This document shows positions 1 to 9,601 of a stretch of 64,000 nucleotides of DNA, piece after piece. Each line of letters begins with the position of its first letter. The first letter of the stretch is position 1. Both the position numbers and the translations under genes were made by a program. Below the pieces are notes generated by a model. The model did not search any database. It was not told the origin of the DNA and was given only the letters and a program-made list of their open reading frames with translations. Source of the stretch: Rhodoblastus sp963748385 (GTDB lineage Bacteria; Pseudomonadota; Alphaproteobacteria; Rhizobiales; Beijerinckiaceae); assembly GCA_963748385.1 (NCBI GenBank), contig CAVVIQ010000016.1:1-64000 (forward strand). Direction: 5' to 3'.

Positions 1-215
1 CGAGCCAAAACCCGCGCTCCAGCGGTTTCGGGCGAAAATCGCGGCCGAGCAGGAAATGCATTGCAGTCGCAGTCACGAAAGGCAGTCCGGCCGAGCGCGA
101 CGGGCCGAGCGCGCCGATTCCACATAGGCGGTTACGCTGAGATGACGAATGCGGCCCGACAGATTGCCCAGTTTCAGCCGCGAAATTTTGATCGAGGCGT
201 CGATCGGCACAATCC
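1..215 (-). pseudogene. ndvB: Frameshifted continuation of the ndvB coding sequence
   Basis: Reading leftwards from about 212, family-like sequence continues out of frame. It reads IVPIDASIKISRLKLGNLSG then RHLSVTAYVE in one frame, GALGPSRSAGLPFVTATA in a second, and AIFARNRWSAGFGS in a third. These match the order expected in NdvB proteins. At least three frame changes therefore occur in about 150 bases (near 212, near 115-105 and near 70-55). This is either real inactivation of the 3' third of the gene or poor sequence quality at this end. The sequence alone cannot decide. Confidence 0.7.
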
Positions 216-3200
216 CAGGAGATCCAACTCGATGTCGTGGCTGGTGTGCTCGAACCGGCTGTAGCCGCGACCATGGCGGGCGAGATAAGTCGCCGTCTCG
301 ATGCGGATGGGCAGCGCCGTCGGGCCCCATAATTCGCCGGTATCGTCGTCGCGCAGGTAAAAGGCCTCGCCCGGGCGATCGGCGACCGGGTCGTTCGACC
401 AGGGCGTGAGCTGGTTCTCGCGGCTGTTGACAGACCAGGTGTAGCCGCTGCCTTCGGTGGCCGCCTGGAAGCCGAAATTTTCGTTGGCGACGACATTGAT
501 CCAGGGAGCAGGCGTCGCCTGGCCAGGGCCGAGAATTGTCACATATTCCTGGCCGTCCTTGGCGAAGCCGCCGAGCCCGTTGAAAAATTCCAGTTTTTCC
601 GCGGGCGCCGCGGTGGGCGTCCGATTCGGGGCGTCGGCAGACTTCGCCGGCACGCTGGCGAACGGCTTTATCGACGCTGGCGTCTCGACGATCCGTTCGA
701 TCTGAGCGAACAGCCCGCCGCGCTGCGCCACAAGGACGACCCGCGCGACCGAAACAAGCAGGGCGGACGTCTCGGTGGGAATGAGGTCGCCGCGCAGCAC
801 GAAAACGCCGCCGGCTGAAATCCTCGCCGGAAATCTCGGTCGCATCTGGCGGGTGCGGATCAGGGTTTCGAGCGCGACCTGAAGGTCCTGGACATAGGAG
901 GATTGGCGCTCGTTGAGGATCACCAGATCGACGGCGAGCCGTTTCATCCGCCAATATTCATGGGCTTGCAGCAATTCGCGCGCGATATCCAGATCGTCGG
1001 CGTCGGAAATGCGCAAAAGCACGATCGGCAGATCGCCGGAAACGCCGAGCGCCCAGAGCCCCGATTGCGCTCCGGCGCCACGCAGGATCGTCTCGGACGG
1101 CGGACGCAAGGCCGGGTTGGCGTAGATCACGTGACTGGCCAGACGCTGGAACAGGCTGGCCTCGCCGGCCGTGACGCCGAGGTGATGCAATTGCACTTGC
1201 GCCTGCGTCCAGGCGAGGGTCGTGGCGCGCGAAAAAGCTGTCGCGTCGCGATGCCTGTCGATAATGTCGAGCAGGGTTTCGCGCGTCGAGGCCGCCATCG
1301 TCCAGAAGGAAATGCGCGCCACGGCGCCCGGCGGGATCCGCACGCGGCGGCGCAGGGCGAAAATCGGGTCAAGCACGGCGCCGACCGTGTTGGAAAGTTT
1401 TCGTCCGTCGCTCATGGCGATCGGCGTCCGAACGCTTTGCCCGCGTCCCAGAAAGCGCGCGCGGTCGGTCTCGATTTCGGTCTTGCCGACGGTTTCTCCA
1501 TCGACGACGGCGAGCTGGCCGACCCAGATTTCCGGCTCGCCCGGATCGCGGCGGCGCCGTGTGGCGACAAGCGCGCCGACTTCGCCCAAAAATTCCGTCT
1601 CGACAAAAAGCTTGGAAAAAGCCGGGTGGGCGACATCCGCCGCCTGTGGGGCGAGCACAAGTTCGGCATAGGAGGTGATTTCGATTTCGCGAACGCGCGG
1701 GCCGGCGTTCGTCACCGAGACGCGCCGCACTTCGGCGTCGTCCTCGGAGGAAACCACGACATCCAAAGTCGTCGTCAGCATTCCGTCCTGGCGCGTGAAC
1801 TCGGCGCGATCCTCGTTGAAGGCGACATGATAATCGTCGGGTTCGCGACCGCTCGGCTGAAAGCCCGCGGACCAGACCTCGTTGCTGTGCACATCGCGCA
1901 GAAAGATATAGGAGCCGAGATCATCGCAGGCAGAGTCTTCGCGCCAGCGGGTCAGGGCGAGTTTTCCCCAGCGGCTGTAGCCGGAGCCCGCGCTGGTCAA
2001 CATCGTGGAATAAAGCCCGTTGGAAAGCAGGTGCGTCGCCGGGGTCGCCTGATGCGCGGAGGAATAACGTCGGCCGCCCGATGGTTCGGCGTCGCGCCCT
2101 TTTTTGGCGGAGGATTTCATTTCCGACGCCCAGGGACGGATGACGGCGACCTCGCGCGGCATGCGCTCCTGCAACAGGAGTTCGGTCGCCTGCACCATCG
2201 GCTCGGCGTGAAACCGCGCCCGCATCTTGGCGTCGAGCGTGGCATTGGCGATGGCGACGATGGTCATGCCCTGATGGTGGGCCATGAAAGCGCGCACGAT
2301 GGCGCGCTGTTCGCCTTCCGGCACACGTGTCGGGGTATAATCCAGCGCCTCGTAAAAGCCGTAACGGCCGAGCGCGCCGACGCCGGCGAGGCGCTCCAGA
2401 TTGGCGCGCGCCGCCGCCGGATCGACCATGGCCGCCAGGCCGGTCGCATAAGGCGCGACGACGAAATTGTCGGCCAATCCGCGTTTCAGCCCGAGGCCGG
2501 GAATGCCGAAGTTGGAATATTGGTAGGTCAGTTCCAGATCGCGCGCATTATAGGCCGATTCCGAAACGCCCCAGGGCAAACGCTGCTTGTTCGCAAAGGC
2601 GATCTGTCCCCCCACGGCCAGGCGGCTTGTCGCTTCGAGCAGACTTCCCGCCGGCGCCCGCATGACCAGCGAAGGCATCAGATATTCGAACATCGATCCC
2701 GACCAGGAGATCAGCGCGGCGCCATGAGCGATGGGGGTCGCCGTGCGGCCAAGCTGAAACCAGTGGCGGGCGGGAAGATCGCCCTTGGCGATGGCGAAAA
2801 AACTCGCCAGCCGCGCTTCGGAGGCCAGAAGGTCGTAGCAGTTGGAGTCGAGCGCGCCTTCTGTCGTCAGATAGCCGATCGAGAGGAGGTTGCGCTTGCG
2901 GTCCATGAGAAAGCCGAACTCCATGGCCATCGCCATTGAACGGGCGATTTCCTCCAGTTTCCCCAGCCGCAATTTCAGGTCCTCGGCGGCTTCGGGGTTG
3001 CGCGAAAAGTCGGCGCGATGCGCCGCGATGGCGTTCACCGTGGCCTGCGCCCAGAACAGCATGTCCGCGCCAGTCTCGTCGCCGCGCTCGCTGGCCAGCG
3101 CCCGCGCCATATCGAGCATCGTCTCAGCCTGGAGGCCGAGATTTCCAAGCCGGGCCCCGAAATCGTCCATCGCCGAAAGAGGCTCGCGCGCGGCCAGGGC

Positions 3201-6200
3201 GAGCGCGCACAGCGCATCGTCGAGTTGCCGCCAGGTGACGGTCTGCGTCTTGCGGCCGTCACGCAGGCGCGCCGCGTCTTCCCGGGTCAAGTCGAGCGCG
3301 TCGGCGATCCCTTCGAGGCAAGCCTTTCGTTCCGTTGGCGCCGATTGCCATTCCCGGCAGGAATTGGCCAAGGCGATCAGGTGCCCGGCAAGATTGCCGC
3401 TATCGACCGAAGACACATATTTCGGGTCGAGCGGGCGCAGGTCGCCGGTGTCGTACCAATTGTAGAAATGGCCGCGGAAACGCTCCATGCCGCTCATGGT
3501 CGCCAGAGTGGCCTCAAGCCGTTCGATCGTTTCTTGCGCTCCAAGCCATCCGAAGTCGCGGGCGCTGGCCAGCGAGAGGAGGTAGAGGCCCAGATTGGTC
3601 GGGGATGTGCGACGCGCCACTTTCGGCGCAGGATCCTCCTGAAAATTGTCGGGCGGCAGCATGTGGTCGGCGCTGGTGACGAAGGTCTCGAAGAAGCGCC
3701 AGGTGCGGCGCGCGGTGAGCCGCAAGGCCTGCGCGTCGTCATTGGACAGGGGTTTTCTGCTGGCGCGACGCGGCGGCAAGCTGACCCAGCGCGCCACAGC
3801 GGGCGACGCCAGCCAGAGCGCCGCGAAAGCGCCCGCCAGCAGCGCGTTCCCGCCTCCGTTGATCCAGCCGACGATCACGGCCAGCGCGCTGATCACCAGA
3901 GCGCCAGCCATGCGGCGATAATAGCCGGACATATCGAGGCGCCGGGTCATGGTCGCCTGCGCCGCGGGAACCCATTCGAGCAAATTCCTGTGGCTGACAT
4001 AGAGGCGATACAGCGTGCGAATGATCGCGTCGCCCATCAGCCAGGCTTGATGGGCCAGGAAAATGATGGTGAGCGAGGACAAGGTCAGCGCCAGCTTGAG
4101 ATCGCCGCCGAGAGCGCGAAAATGACTGGCCAGGGTGATTCCGGGGCGGCGCGGCGGCATGGCCGCAATGACGGGAATCATCGGCGGCAAGGCGATCGTC
4201 GCGAGCACGAAGGCGGTCCAGACCAATGCCGCATGGAGCGGCAGGAGCCAGCCCGCGAGCAGGGCGAGTATCGCAAGCGGCGCGGAGAGGGTGCGGCGCA
4301 GATTGTCGAGCATTTTCCAGCGCCCGATGGCCGGCACAGCGGCTGACTTTTGCGGCGCATGGGCGGGGTTGGGCCCGCGACCGAGAATCCACGGCAGGAG
4401 CTGCCAGTCGCCGCGCGCCCAGCGATGGTGGCGCAACGCGCCGACGTCGTAGCGCGCCGGAAATTCCTCGACGACTTCGACGTCGGAGGCGAGGCCGGCG
4501 CGGGCGAAAACGCCCTCGAACAGATCATGGCTGAGCAGCGTCGAATCGGGCACGCGATCGGCCAGGGCGGCCTCGAAAGCGTCGACGTCGTAAATGCCTT
4601 TGCCGGCGTAGGAGCCTTCGCCGAACATGTCCTGATAGACGTCGGAAACCGCCGAAGCATAGGGATCGATGCCGCTCAGGCTTGAAAAAATGCGCTGGAA
4701 CAGCGAGCCTTCGAGCCCCACCGGCAGCGAAGGGGTTACGCGTGGTTGCAGCACCCCATAGCCTTCGACGATCCGCCCCGTCGCCTTGTCGAAACGCGGC
4801 TGGTTGAGCGGATGCGCCATTTTGCCGATCAGCCGGCGGACCGTATCGCGCGGCAAGCGCGTATCGGCGTCCAACGTGACGACATAGCGCGTATTGGGCG
4901 GCGCCAGCGGCGGCGCGTCATCGACATAGATGAAGCCGGTATCGGTCGCGCCACGTAAAAAACGGTTCAGTTCGTGCAGCTTGCCGCGTTTGCGCTCCCA
5001 GCCGATCCAGCGCGATTCGCTCGGGCTCCAGACGCGGTGGCGATGCAGCAGCAGGAAACGCGGGCCGCCGGGAGCGGGTCCGTAAAGCGCGTTCAGTCGC
5101 GCGACGCCTCTCGCTGCGACAGCCAGCAGCGCCTCGTCGCCTTCGATATTCTTGGCTGCGGCGTCCCGCCAGTCGGAGAGCAATGCAAAATGCAGGTCGC
5201 CTTCGGGACTGGCGAGATGGTGGATCTCCAGACGCTCGATCTGCTCCTCGATGGCGTCCGGCGTGGTCAAAAGCGTCGGTACGGCGACGAGGGTGCGCAA
5301 ATGCGAGGGAACGCCGTTGGCCAGCTCCATGGCCGGCAGAAGGTTGGCGTGGAAGCCGAAGCTGACCGCGCGATTGACCAGCGCGACCGCGGCGTCAACG
5401 GCGGGGATCGCGCCCAGCGCCGCGAAAATCCCGAGCGGCCATGCGGAAAAGCCCATGGCGGCGAGAGCGACAAGCGCGACGGCGAGCAGGATCAGGGTGA
5501 CGGCGGCGATGGCGATGGCGTAAAAACCAATGCCCGAAGCCCGATGCAGGCGCACCCGCCACTTGTGCTCCCGCGGGTGATAGCCGATCTCGTTTTCAAA
5601 ATCCTGGCGGCCGCCGCCGATGAGGTGATAGCCGGGATCGCTTTTTCGCGCGTCCGCCGGGGCGGACGCCTCATTATGAAAGCGTTTGGCCGCAGCGATG
5701 GCGCAATGCGCAATGTCGAGTTCGGCGGTCTTCGAACCGCGCGCCAATTCCTCGATGGCGGTGCGGTAGAGATTGCGCGTCGGGAAATCCATGTCCTTGT
5801 GGGCGCCGTCGATTGCGAGCGCCGCGTCGACCAGGCTGACCTCCTCGAACAGGTCCTGCCAATCGACATCCGAGATCAAGCGCAGGCTGGTGATGATGTT
5901 GCGCACGGTGACGCTGGTCGCGCCCTGCCGCCGGTGCACCTCGCGCACGACATTGTCGGCGGTCGTGTGCTGCGCCGCCAGACGCTGGTCGAGCCAGGTC
6001 AAGGCCGGCGTGATTGTCGGGTCCTGGTCGCGCAGCCTATGGATGAGCTGGACGGCGAAGGCTTCCGAACGCGCATCGCCCTCGTGCTCGGCGAGCGCGA
6101 CCTTTAGCGGCTCCGCTTTTTGCCCGGCTGCGCCCAGCAACCGGTCGGCGAGATCGTCCGCCAGTTGACGCGCCGCGCGGCCTTTGACGATCTGGTCGGC

Positions 6201-6758
6201 AAGGCGGCGCAGATTTTCGATCATCACGATCCGCAGCGTGATTGACACCGCCCATAATTCGCCGATCGTCAACGGCTGCACCTCTTGATAGGCGCGCACG
6301 TAACGGACCAGAATGTCGGAATCGAACCGGCTGTCGGTATGCGCGACAAAGGCCCAGGCCATGCCGAACACGCGGGGGTATCCAGCGAAAGGCCCGACGG
6401 CGAGTTTCGGCAATTGCCGGTAATAGCCCGGCGGCAGATCCGAGCGAATTTCGCGAACCTGTTTTTCGATGAGATGATAATTGTCGATCAGCCATTCCGC
6501 GGCCGGCGTGACCGCGCGACCCTCGTCGGCTCCTTGCAGCAGGCTCTTGTAGGCGGCGAGCAGGCTGGCTCCGTTCTCGGCGAGGCGCCCCGCCAGCGGA
6601 TGCCCCCTCTCTGGCTTCGGCGTCACTTTCTGGGCCGTCGCCAGACTTCGCGCATGTTCCTCGATGCGTTCGGCGCTGAAAAGTTCTTCCCGAACGGGCT
6701 CCGGATTATCCCAGGGCGAAGGCGCGCGCGCGAACAGGCTGTGCAGAAATATCGTCAA
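174..6758 (-). CDS. ndvB: Cyclic beta-1,2-glucan synthase (NdvB/ChvB type), C-terminal part off-window
   Basis: Giant inner-membrane enzyme that makes periplasmic cyclic beta-1,2-glucans from UDP-glucose. 2194 codons are visible. Central membrane segments surround a family 84 glycosyltransferase domain: a TLDADTRLP metal-binding motif lies near residue 626 and a RHHRWARGDWQLLPW motif near 779. A glucoamylase-like domain follows (WSGSMFEYLMPSLVM near 1355). The start of the C-terminal phosphorylase-like region (GH94 type) is seen from about 1570. Family members are about 2800 residues, so the rest of that region should lie left of the window. The open frame ends at 174 only because of a frame change near 212; the conserved text continues in another frame. 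Identification is firm, exact start moderately so. It stands alone, with no operon partner in view. Confidence 0.9.
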   Translation of the reverse strand: MTIFLHSLFARAPSPWDNPEPVREELFSAERIEEHARSLATAQKVTPKPERGHPLAGRLAENGASLLAAYKSLLQGADEGRAVTPAAEWLIDNYHLIEKQVREIRSDLPPGYYRQLPKLAVGPFAGYPRVFGMAWAFVAHTDSRFDSDILVRYVRAYQEVQPLTIGELWAVSITLRIVMIENLRRLADQIVKGRAARQLADDLADRLLGAAGQKAEPLKVALAEHEGDARSEAFAVQLIHRLRDQDPTITPALTWLDQRLAAQHTTADNVVREVHRRQGATSVTVRNIITSLRLISDVDWQDLFEEVSLVDAALAIDGAHKDMDFPTRNLYRTAIEELARGSKTAELDIAHCAIAAAKRFHNEASAPADARKSDPGYHLIGGGRQDFENEIGYHPREHKWRVRLHRASGIGFYAIAIAAVTLILLAVALVALAAMGFSAWPLGIFAALGAIPAVDAAVALVNRAVSFGFHANLLPAMELANGVPSHLRTLVAVPTLLTTPDAIEEQIERLEIHHLASPEGDLHFALLSDWRDAAAKNIEGDEALLAVAARGVARLNALYGPAPGGPRFLLLHRHRVWSPSESRWIGWERKRGKLHELNRFLRGATDTGFIYVDDAPPLAPPNTRYVVTLDADTRLPRDTVRRLIGKMAHPLNQPRFDKATGRIVEGYGVLQPRVTPSLPVGLEGSLFQRIFSSLSGIDPYASAVSDVYQDMFGEGSYAGKGIYDVDAFEAALADRVPDSTLLSHDLFEGVFARAGLASDVEVVEEFPARYDVGALRHHRWARGDWQLLPWILGRGPNPAHAPQKSAAVPAIGRWKMLDNLRRTLSAPLAILALLAGWLLPLHAALVWTAFVLATIALPPMIPVIAAMPPRRPGITLASHFRALGGDLKLALTLSSLTIIFLAHQAWLMGDAIIRTLYRLYVSHRNLLEWVPAAQATMTRRLDMSGYYRRMAGALVISALAVIVGWINGGGNALLAGAFAALWLASPAVARWVSLPPRRASRKPLSNDDAQALRLTARRTWRFFETFVTSADHMLPPDNFQEDPAPKVARRTSPTNLGLYLLSLASARDFGWLGAQETIERLEATLATMSGMERFRGHFYNWYDTGDLRPLDPKYVSSVDSGNLAGHLIALANSCREWQSAPTERKACLEGIADALDLTREDAARLRDGRKTQTVTWRQLDDALCALALAAREPLSAMDDFGARLGNLGLQAETMLDMARALASERGDETGADMLFWAQATVNAIAAHRADFSRNPEAAEDLKLRLGKLEEIARSMAMAMEFGFLMDRKRNLLSIGYLTTEGALDSNCYDLLASEARLASFFAIAKGDLPARHWFQLGRTATPIAHGAALISWSGSMFEYLMPSLVMRAPAGSLLEATSRLAVGGQIAFANKQRLPWGVSESAYNARDLELTYQYSNFGIPGLGLKRGLADNFVVAPYATGLAAMVDPAAARANLERLAGVGALGRYGFYEALDYTPTRVPEGEQRAIVRAFMAHHQGMTIVAIANATLDAKMRARFHAEPMVQATELLLQERMPREVAVIRPWASEMKSSAKKGRDAEPSGGRRYSSAHQATPATHLLSNGLYSTMLTSAGSGYSRWGKLALTRWREDSACDDLGSYIFLRDVHSNEVWSAGFQPSGREPDDYHVAFNEDRAEFTRQDGMLTTTLDVVVSSEDDAEVRRVSVTNAGPRVREIEITSYAELVLAPQAADVAHPAFSKLFVETEFLGEVGALVATRRRRDPGEPEIWVGQLAVVDGETVGKTEIETDRARFLGRGQSVRTPIAMSDGRKLSNTVGAVLDPIFALRRRVRIPPGAVARISFWTMAASTRETLLDIIDRHRDATAFSRATTLAWTQAQVQLHHLGVTAGEASLFQRLASHVIYANPALRPPSETILRGAGAQSGLWALGVSGDLPIVLLRISDADDLDIARELLQAHEYWRMKRLAVDLVILNERQSSYVQDLQVALETLIRTRQMRPRFPARISAGGVFVLRGDLIPTETSALLVSVARVVLVAQRGGLFAQIERIVETPASIKPFASVPAKSADAPNRTPTAAPAEKLEFFNGLGGFAKDGQEYVTILGPGQATPAPWINVVANENFGFQAATEGSGYTWSVNSRENQLTPWSNDPVADRPGEAFYLRDDDTGELWGPTALPIRIETATYLARHGRGYSRFEHTSHDIELDLLGLCRSTPRSKFRG

Positions 6759-6892
6759 TTGGGCCTCAAGTCCGAAATCGAGATGGGCGCAACATCCTCG
6801 GTCGGAGGCGGGACGTTTGCATTCTTGGTTGGATAGTCATCGAGGCCAAGGTCGGAAAACAAACCGCGCCGACGGCCAATGGCCATGAAAAG

Positions 6893-7288
6893 TCAGTCAA
6901 CTTTTCGGGGATAAGCTGCTCTTTCAACAGCGAAGGGCTGGGGCGCCGGCTCTGCGGGCATGGCGAAACGATCCGGCAATCCGCGGTCGTCGTTCTCGGC
7001 GTGCGAATCGTCGGGATGGGCTTCTCCAGTCGCGCGCGGCCCCGCCTGGGCGGCCGCAATCAGCCGAAAATAATGCTCGGCGTGCTGGAGATAGTTCTCC
7101 GCCGACACCGGATTGCCGGCGGTATGAGCGTCCCTCGCCAGTTGAAGGTATTTATCAGCGACGTGCCGCGCGGTTCCGCGTATTTTGACGTCCGGCCCAT
7201 TCGATTCATAGGTGCGCGTCAGCGGGTTGGAGTCGCGACGCGCGCCCATCGGGCGGCTCTGCAACCGGCTATTCTGGTATGGTTTCAT
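6893..7288 (-). CDS. DUF4167 domain protein
   Basis: A 131-residue, basic, probably cytoplasmic protein. The core from about residue 26 to 80 (YESNGPDVKIRGTARHVADK, then YLQLARDAHTAGNPVSAENY and LQHAEHYFRLI) is the alphaproteobacterial DUF4167 signature. This domain usually sits in proteins of 180-300 residues with long, low-complexity tails; here both flanks are short. The function of the family is not established. It is a single gene on the same strand as the ndvB-like gene and the small genes upstream of it. Confidence is high for the family and low for any role. Confidence 0.8.
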   Translation of the reverse strand: MKPYQNSRLQSRPMGARRDSNPLTRTYESNGPDVKIRGTARHVADKYLQLARDAHTAGNPVSAENYLQHAEHYFRLIAAAQAGPRATGEAHPDDSHAENDDRGLPDRFAMPAEPAPQPFAVERAAYPRKVD

Positions 7289-7355
7289 TCATTGTCCTCA
7301 AATTGTCAAAGCTCATGTTCGGAGAGCGGTCGTTTCATCGGTTCAAGCCTCCCGG

Positions 7356-7829
7356 TCACCGATCGGCCTTGTCGGCGACTGGCGCGGACGAAAGCGTTTC
7401 GTGCTGACCGGCGTCCCCATGCGCCGTCTTCCTGAAAGCGGAAACCAGCGCCAGACCGATGAGCAGCGCGAGAAGCGCAGGGACGAGGGGGCTCCAGCGA
7501 GGGGCATTGGCCTTAAGGGCGCTGGTTTTGGCGCCGACGAAGGGAATGTTCGTGTTTGCGCGCGCGACGGGAAGAAGGGCGAACAGGCGGTTGGCGATGG
7601 CGGCGCCATCAGCGCCGCTGCGCTCCGGGACCATGCGAGCCAACACGTCAAGGGCGACGGTTTTCGGCAATTTTGCGATGCGGGCCGCTTCTTTCCAAGG
7701 ATCGGCGCCAGTGCGCGCAATCGCTGAAATGGTCGTCAGCGACATTCCGTTCCCATCGTCGCACACGATGGCGTAAAGGAAAGGCTCGAATTCCGGGCCA
7801 AGCGGCGGGAAGGCTTGCGACACGCTCAC
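7356..7829 (-). CDS. Hypothetical protein with one C-terminal membrane segment
   Basis: Not assigned to a named family. I chose the GTG at 7829 because GAGG stands six bases upstream; a TTG at 7841 would add four residues. The N-terminal half is soluble (FEPFLYAIVCDDGNGMSLT, then a stretch on 'LPKTVALDVLARMVP'). A hydrophobic segment, LVPALLALLIGLALVSA, lies near residues 115-131, followed by a short polar tail. The layout suggests a cytoplasmic domain tethered to the inner membrane. It lies in a run of small same-strand genes between DUF4167 and the cold-shock gene. Confidence 0.55.
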   Translation of the reverse strand: MSVSQAFPPLGPEFEPFLYAIVCDDGNGMSLTTISAIARTGADPWKEAARIAKLPKTVALDVLARMVPERSGADGAAIANRLFALLPVARANTNIPFVGAKTSALKANAPRWSPLVPALLALLIGLALVSAFRKTAHGDAGQHETLSSAPVADKADR

Positions 7830-7892
7830 TCCAATCCTCAAGTTCCACTTGCTGTCGACAGGCTGTCAGCGCCGCCGATCAGCTGTCGCCAA

Positions 7893-8222
7893 TCAGTGTC
7901 GCCAATCTCCTGGCGCCGTCGGCAATTCTCCGGACACATCGACATGGGCGACGTCGCCTGCCGGAGGCGACGCCGGGTCTGAAAAACTGAGATCGAGGAG
8001 GCGACCTTGATCGGTCACGAGTTGAAGGTCAGAGCGACCGAACAGACTTTTCAGGACATCAGCCGGCATTTGGATTTCGCCACAAGCCGTAACGCCTGCG
8101 GCCGCGCGAAAATAGCCGTCGAAATCGAAGGTCGCCGGCGCGATCTTCGCGCCATTCTGGGTGACGACCCCGTGTCCGGAAATTCCGCCGAGATAGCGCA
8201 GCGCTGTTGTTTTAAAGGCCAT
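7893..8222 (-). CDS. Hypothetical small soluble protein
   Basis: 109 residues starting MAFKTTALRYLGGISGHGVV. I prefer the ATG at 8222 because AGGTGAG precedes it at normal spacing; an upstream ATG at 8243 would overlap the preceding gene. The protein has beta-type alternation (VTACGEIQMPADVLKSLFG, then LQLVTDQGRLLDLSFSD), no signal peptide and no membrane segment. It lies four bases after the stop of the gene at 8227-8487, so the two are very likely cotranscribed. No known function recognised. Confidence 0.55.
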   Translation of the reverse strand: MAFKTTALRYLGGISGHGVVTQNGAKIAPATFDFDGYFRAAAGVTACGEIQMPADVLKSLFGRSDLQLVTDQGRLLDLSFSDPASPPAGDVAHVDVSGELPTAPGDWRH

Positions 8223-8226
8223 GGTC

Positions 8227-8487
8227 TCACCTGTTCTCCCCATCTGCCTTCAGGACGTCGGCAAGGTCGTCCACGTCGATGGAGTTCATTCGTTCCGATC
8301 CGCCGAACGCCGCCACAGACGGGCGCAACAACTTCGCGATGCGGCGAAGGGCGAGAAACGACCGCCCTGAAATCTCCTCTTCGTCGGTCGCCAGACGATA
8401 GGCTCCAGCCGGCTGCGGACGTTCCAATTCGGGCAGTGTGAAAGGCCGCCTGAACGGCACGGTCGTCTCGGTGGTTCGATCGGGCAT
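8227..8487 (-). CDS. Hypothetical small protein, cotranscribed with the next gene
   Basis: 86 residues, soluble, rich in acidic and basic residues, with an FRRPFTLPELERPQPAGAY stretch near the N terminus. The ATG at 8487 is preceded by GAGGG at about eight bases. Its stop is four bases from the start of the 8222-7893 gene, indicating a two-gene unit. No known family recognised. No cysteine motif, signal or membrane segment is visible. Confidence 0.5.
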   Translation of the reverse strand: MPDRTTETTVPFRRPFTLPELERPQPAGAYRLATDEEEISGRSFLALRRIAKLLRPSVAAFGGSERMNSIDVDDLADVLKADGENR

Positions 8488-8612
8488 GCGTTGTCCCTCG
8501 AAGACAGCTCCATCTCTCGGTTTTGACGGGGATGCGCTTCACGGATTTTCGGTCCTTCACGCGAACCGCATTCCCCTTTGCCTCAATCAAAAGTCCGCGA
8601 AGCGATGACGCT

Positions 8613-8753
8613 TCAGCGAGACTTCTTCGGCGGCCTGATCGGCGTAAGGCTGCCCGACGCAAACAAGGACGGGGTCGCGGTCGGATCGGCGGCCGGCTTG
8701 ATCGCCTTCGGCTTCTTGGCTTCGCGGTTGCCGCGTTTGCGTTCCTTGGCCAT
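8613..8753 (-). CDS. Small basic protein (MAKxxKRxNREAKKPK type)
   Basis: A 46-residue, lysine- and arginine-rich protein beginning MAKERKRGNREAKKPKAIKP. Very similar short proteins are common in alphaproteobacteria, but their role is unknown; nucleic-acid or ribosome association is a guess from the charge. The chosen start, ATG at 8753, has an AGGAG ribosome site seven bases upstream. The longer open frame extending to 8861 has no comparable site. It lies between the small hypothetical genes and the cold-shock gene on the same strand. Confidence 0.65.
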   Translation of the reverse strand: MAKERKRGNREAKKPKAIKPAADPTATPSLFASGSLTPIRPPKKSR

Positions 8754-8894
8754 GACAAACTCCTGTCGCGCGCCTCCAGACGGCGTGTTCGTGTGATAGG
8801 GAAGCCCCACAACCCTTTCCAGGCGCGGGGCTTCGCAAGCGCGGGCGGGGTGAAGTCGCAACGTGCGCTGGATTCCTCGTCTTTCGCGAACCGA

Positions 8895-8945
8895 AGGTCC
8901 GCGTCAGCGAATAACCGGTGTCCACTTTTTCGCACGCCGCTCCAG
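8895..8945. repeat. Short dispersed repeat (AACCGG-NN-TCCACTT type)
   Basis: The segment holds AACCGGTGTCCACTT at 8913-8927, followed by a TTTCGC flank. The same core, AACCGGCATCCACTT, recurs at 19881-19895 in another intergenic gap. Sequences of this form are familiar as small intergenic repeats in Rhizobiales. Function unknown. Confidence 0.5.
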
Positions 8946-9046
8946 GAAAATCGCTGGCCAGGCCGCCAGTACATCCGTGGTCGACCTGAAAAGACACCGG
9001 CGATCGCCGCCGATTTTGCGAGCCAAAACCCGCCAACGGAAAACTG

Positions 9047-9259
9047 TCAGAGCACGATTTCAAGCCGTTCGGCCGACATCTTGCCAGTCTTGCTGTCCGC
9101 GACAAGCTCGAAGGACACTTTGTCGCCCTCGCGCAATTGATTGAGCCCGGACCGCTCGACGGCGCTGATGTGGACGAAGGCGTCCTTGCCGCCGTCATCC
9201 GGCGCAATGAAGCCGAAGCCCTTTTCGGAATTAAACCATTTTACGGTTCCCTGAGACAT
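9047..9259 (-). CDS. cspA: Cold-shock protein, CspA family
   Basis: 70-residue single cold-shock domain that binds single-stranded RNA or DNA and melts RNA secondary structure. Both RNA-binding motifs are present: KGFGFI (residues 13-18) and DAFVHI (26-31). The length is typical for the family. The ATG at 9259 follows GGAAAGGG. The upstream region is AT-rich compared with the rest of the window and long enough to carry an untranslated leader, as often found in csp genes, though no specific structure was confirmed. Several csp paralogues are usual in these genomes, so the symbol is generic. Confidence 0.9.
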   Translation of the reverse strand: MSQGTVKWFNSEKGFGFIAPDDGGKDAFVHISAVERSGLNQLREGDKVSFELVADSKTGKMSAERLEIVL

Positions 9260-9601
9260 GGAAAACCCTTTCCAGAAACGCTATAAATGCTCGCCAATAG
9301 GCGGTCGAAATCGCATTATTTAGCAAAATAATTCTAACGCGATGCGGAGTACTTTCGGTAGAAAACTACATTTGCAGCGTACATCTCGACATTCGATATA
9401 TAGGTTGTTTTGGAAAAATTACAAGTGATAAGGGATCGTATATTTAAGAGGTGACGGGCATATGAGCCATGGGTATTGCCGGAAGGCGTTGTGGACGGTC
9501 ATGCGGCTCATTTGTCGTCCTGTCGCGCGCCAAGGGCTGCGCGTGTCATCGAGGGGATGTTAATATCGACCGTTCGCCTGCCTTTCCCACTGGAGACTTG
9601 G
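9260..9601. other. Intergenic region between divergent cspA and transglutaminase genes
   Basis: About 340 bases without a convincing gene. The part from about 9300 to 9460 is unusually AT-rich for this chromosome and presumably carries the cspA promoter and leader on the minus strand and the transglutaminase promoter on the plus strand. I could not assign -35/-10 boxes with confidence. Confidence 0.5.

Noticed and set aside
903..2939. Long open frame (678 codons) on the plus strand over ndvB
   Set aside because: It is antisense to strongly conserved ndvB sequence, with composition typical of a GC-rich shadow frame and no recognisable motif.
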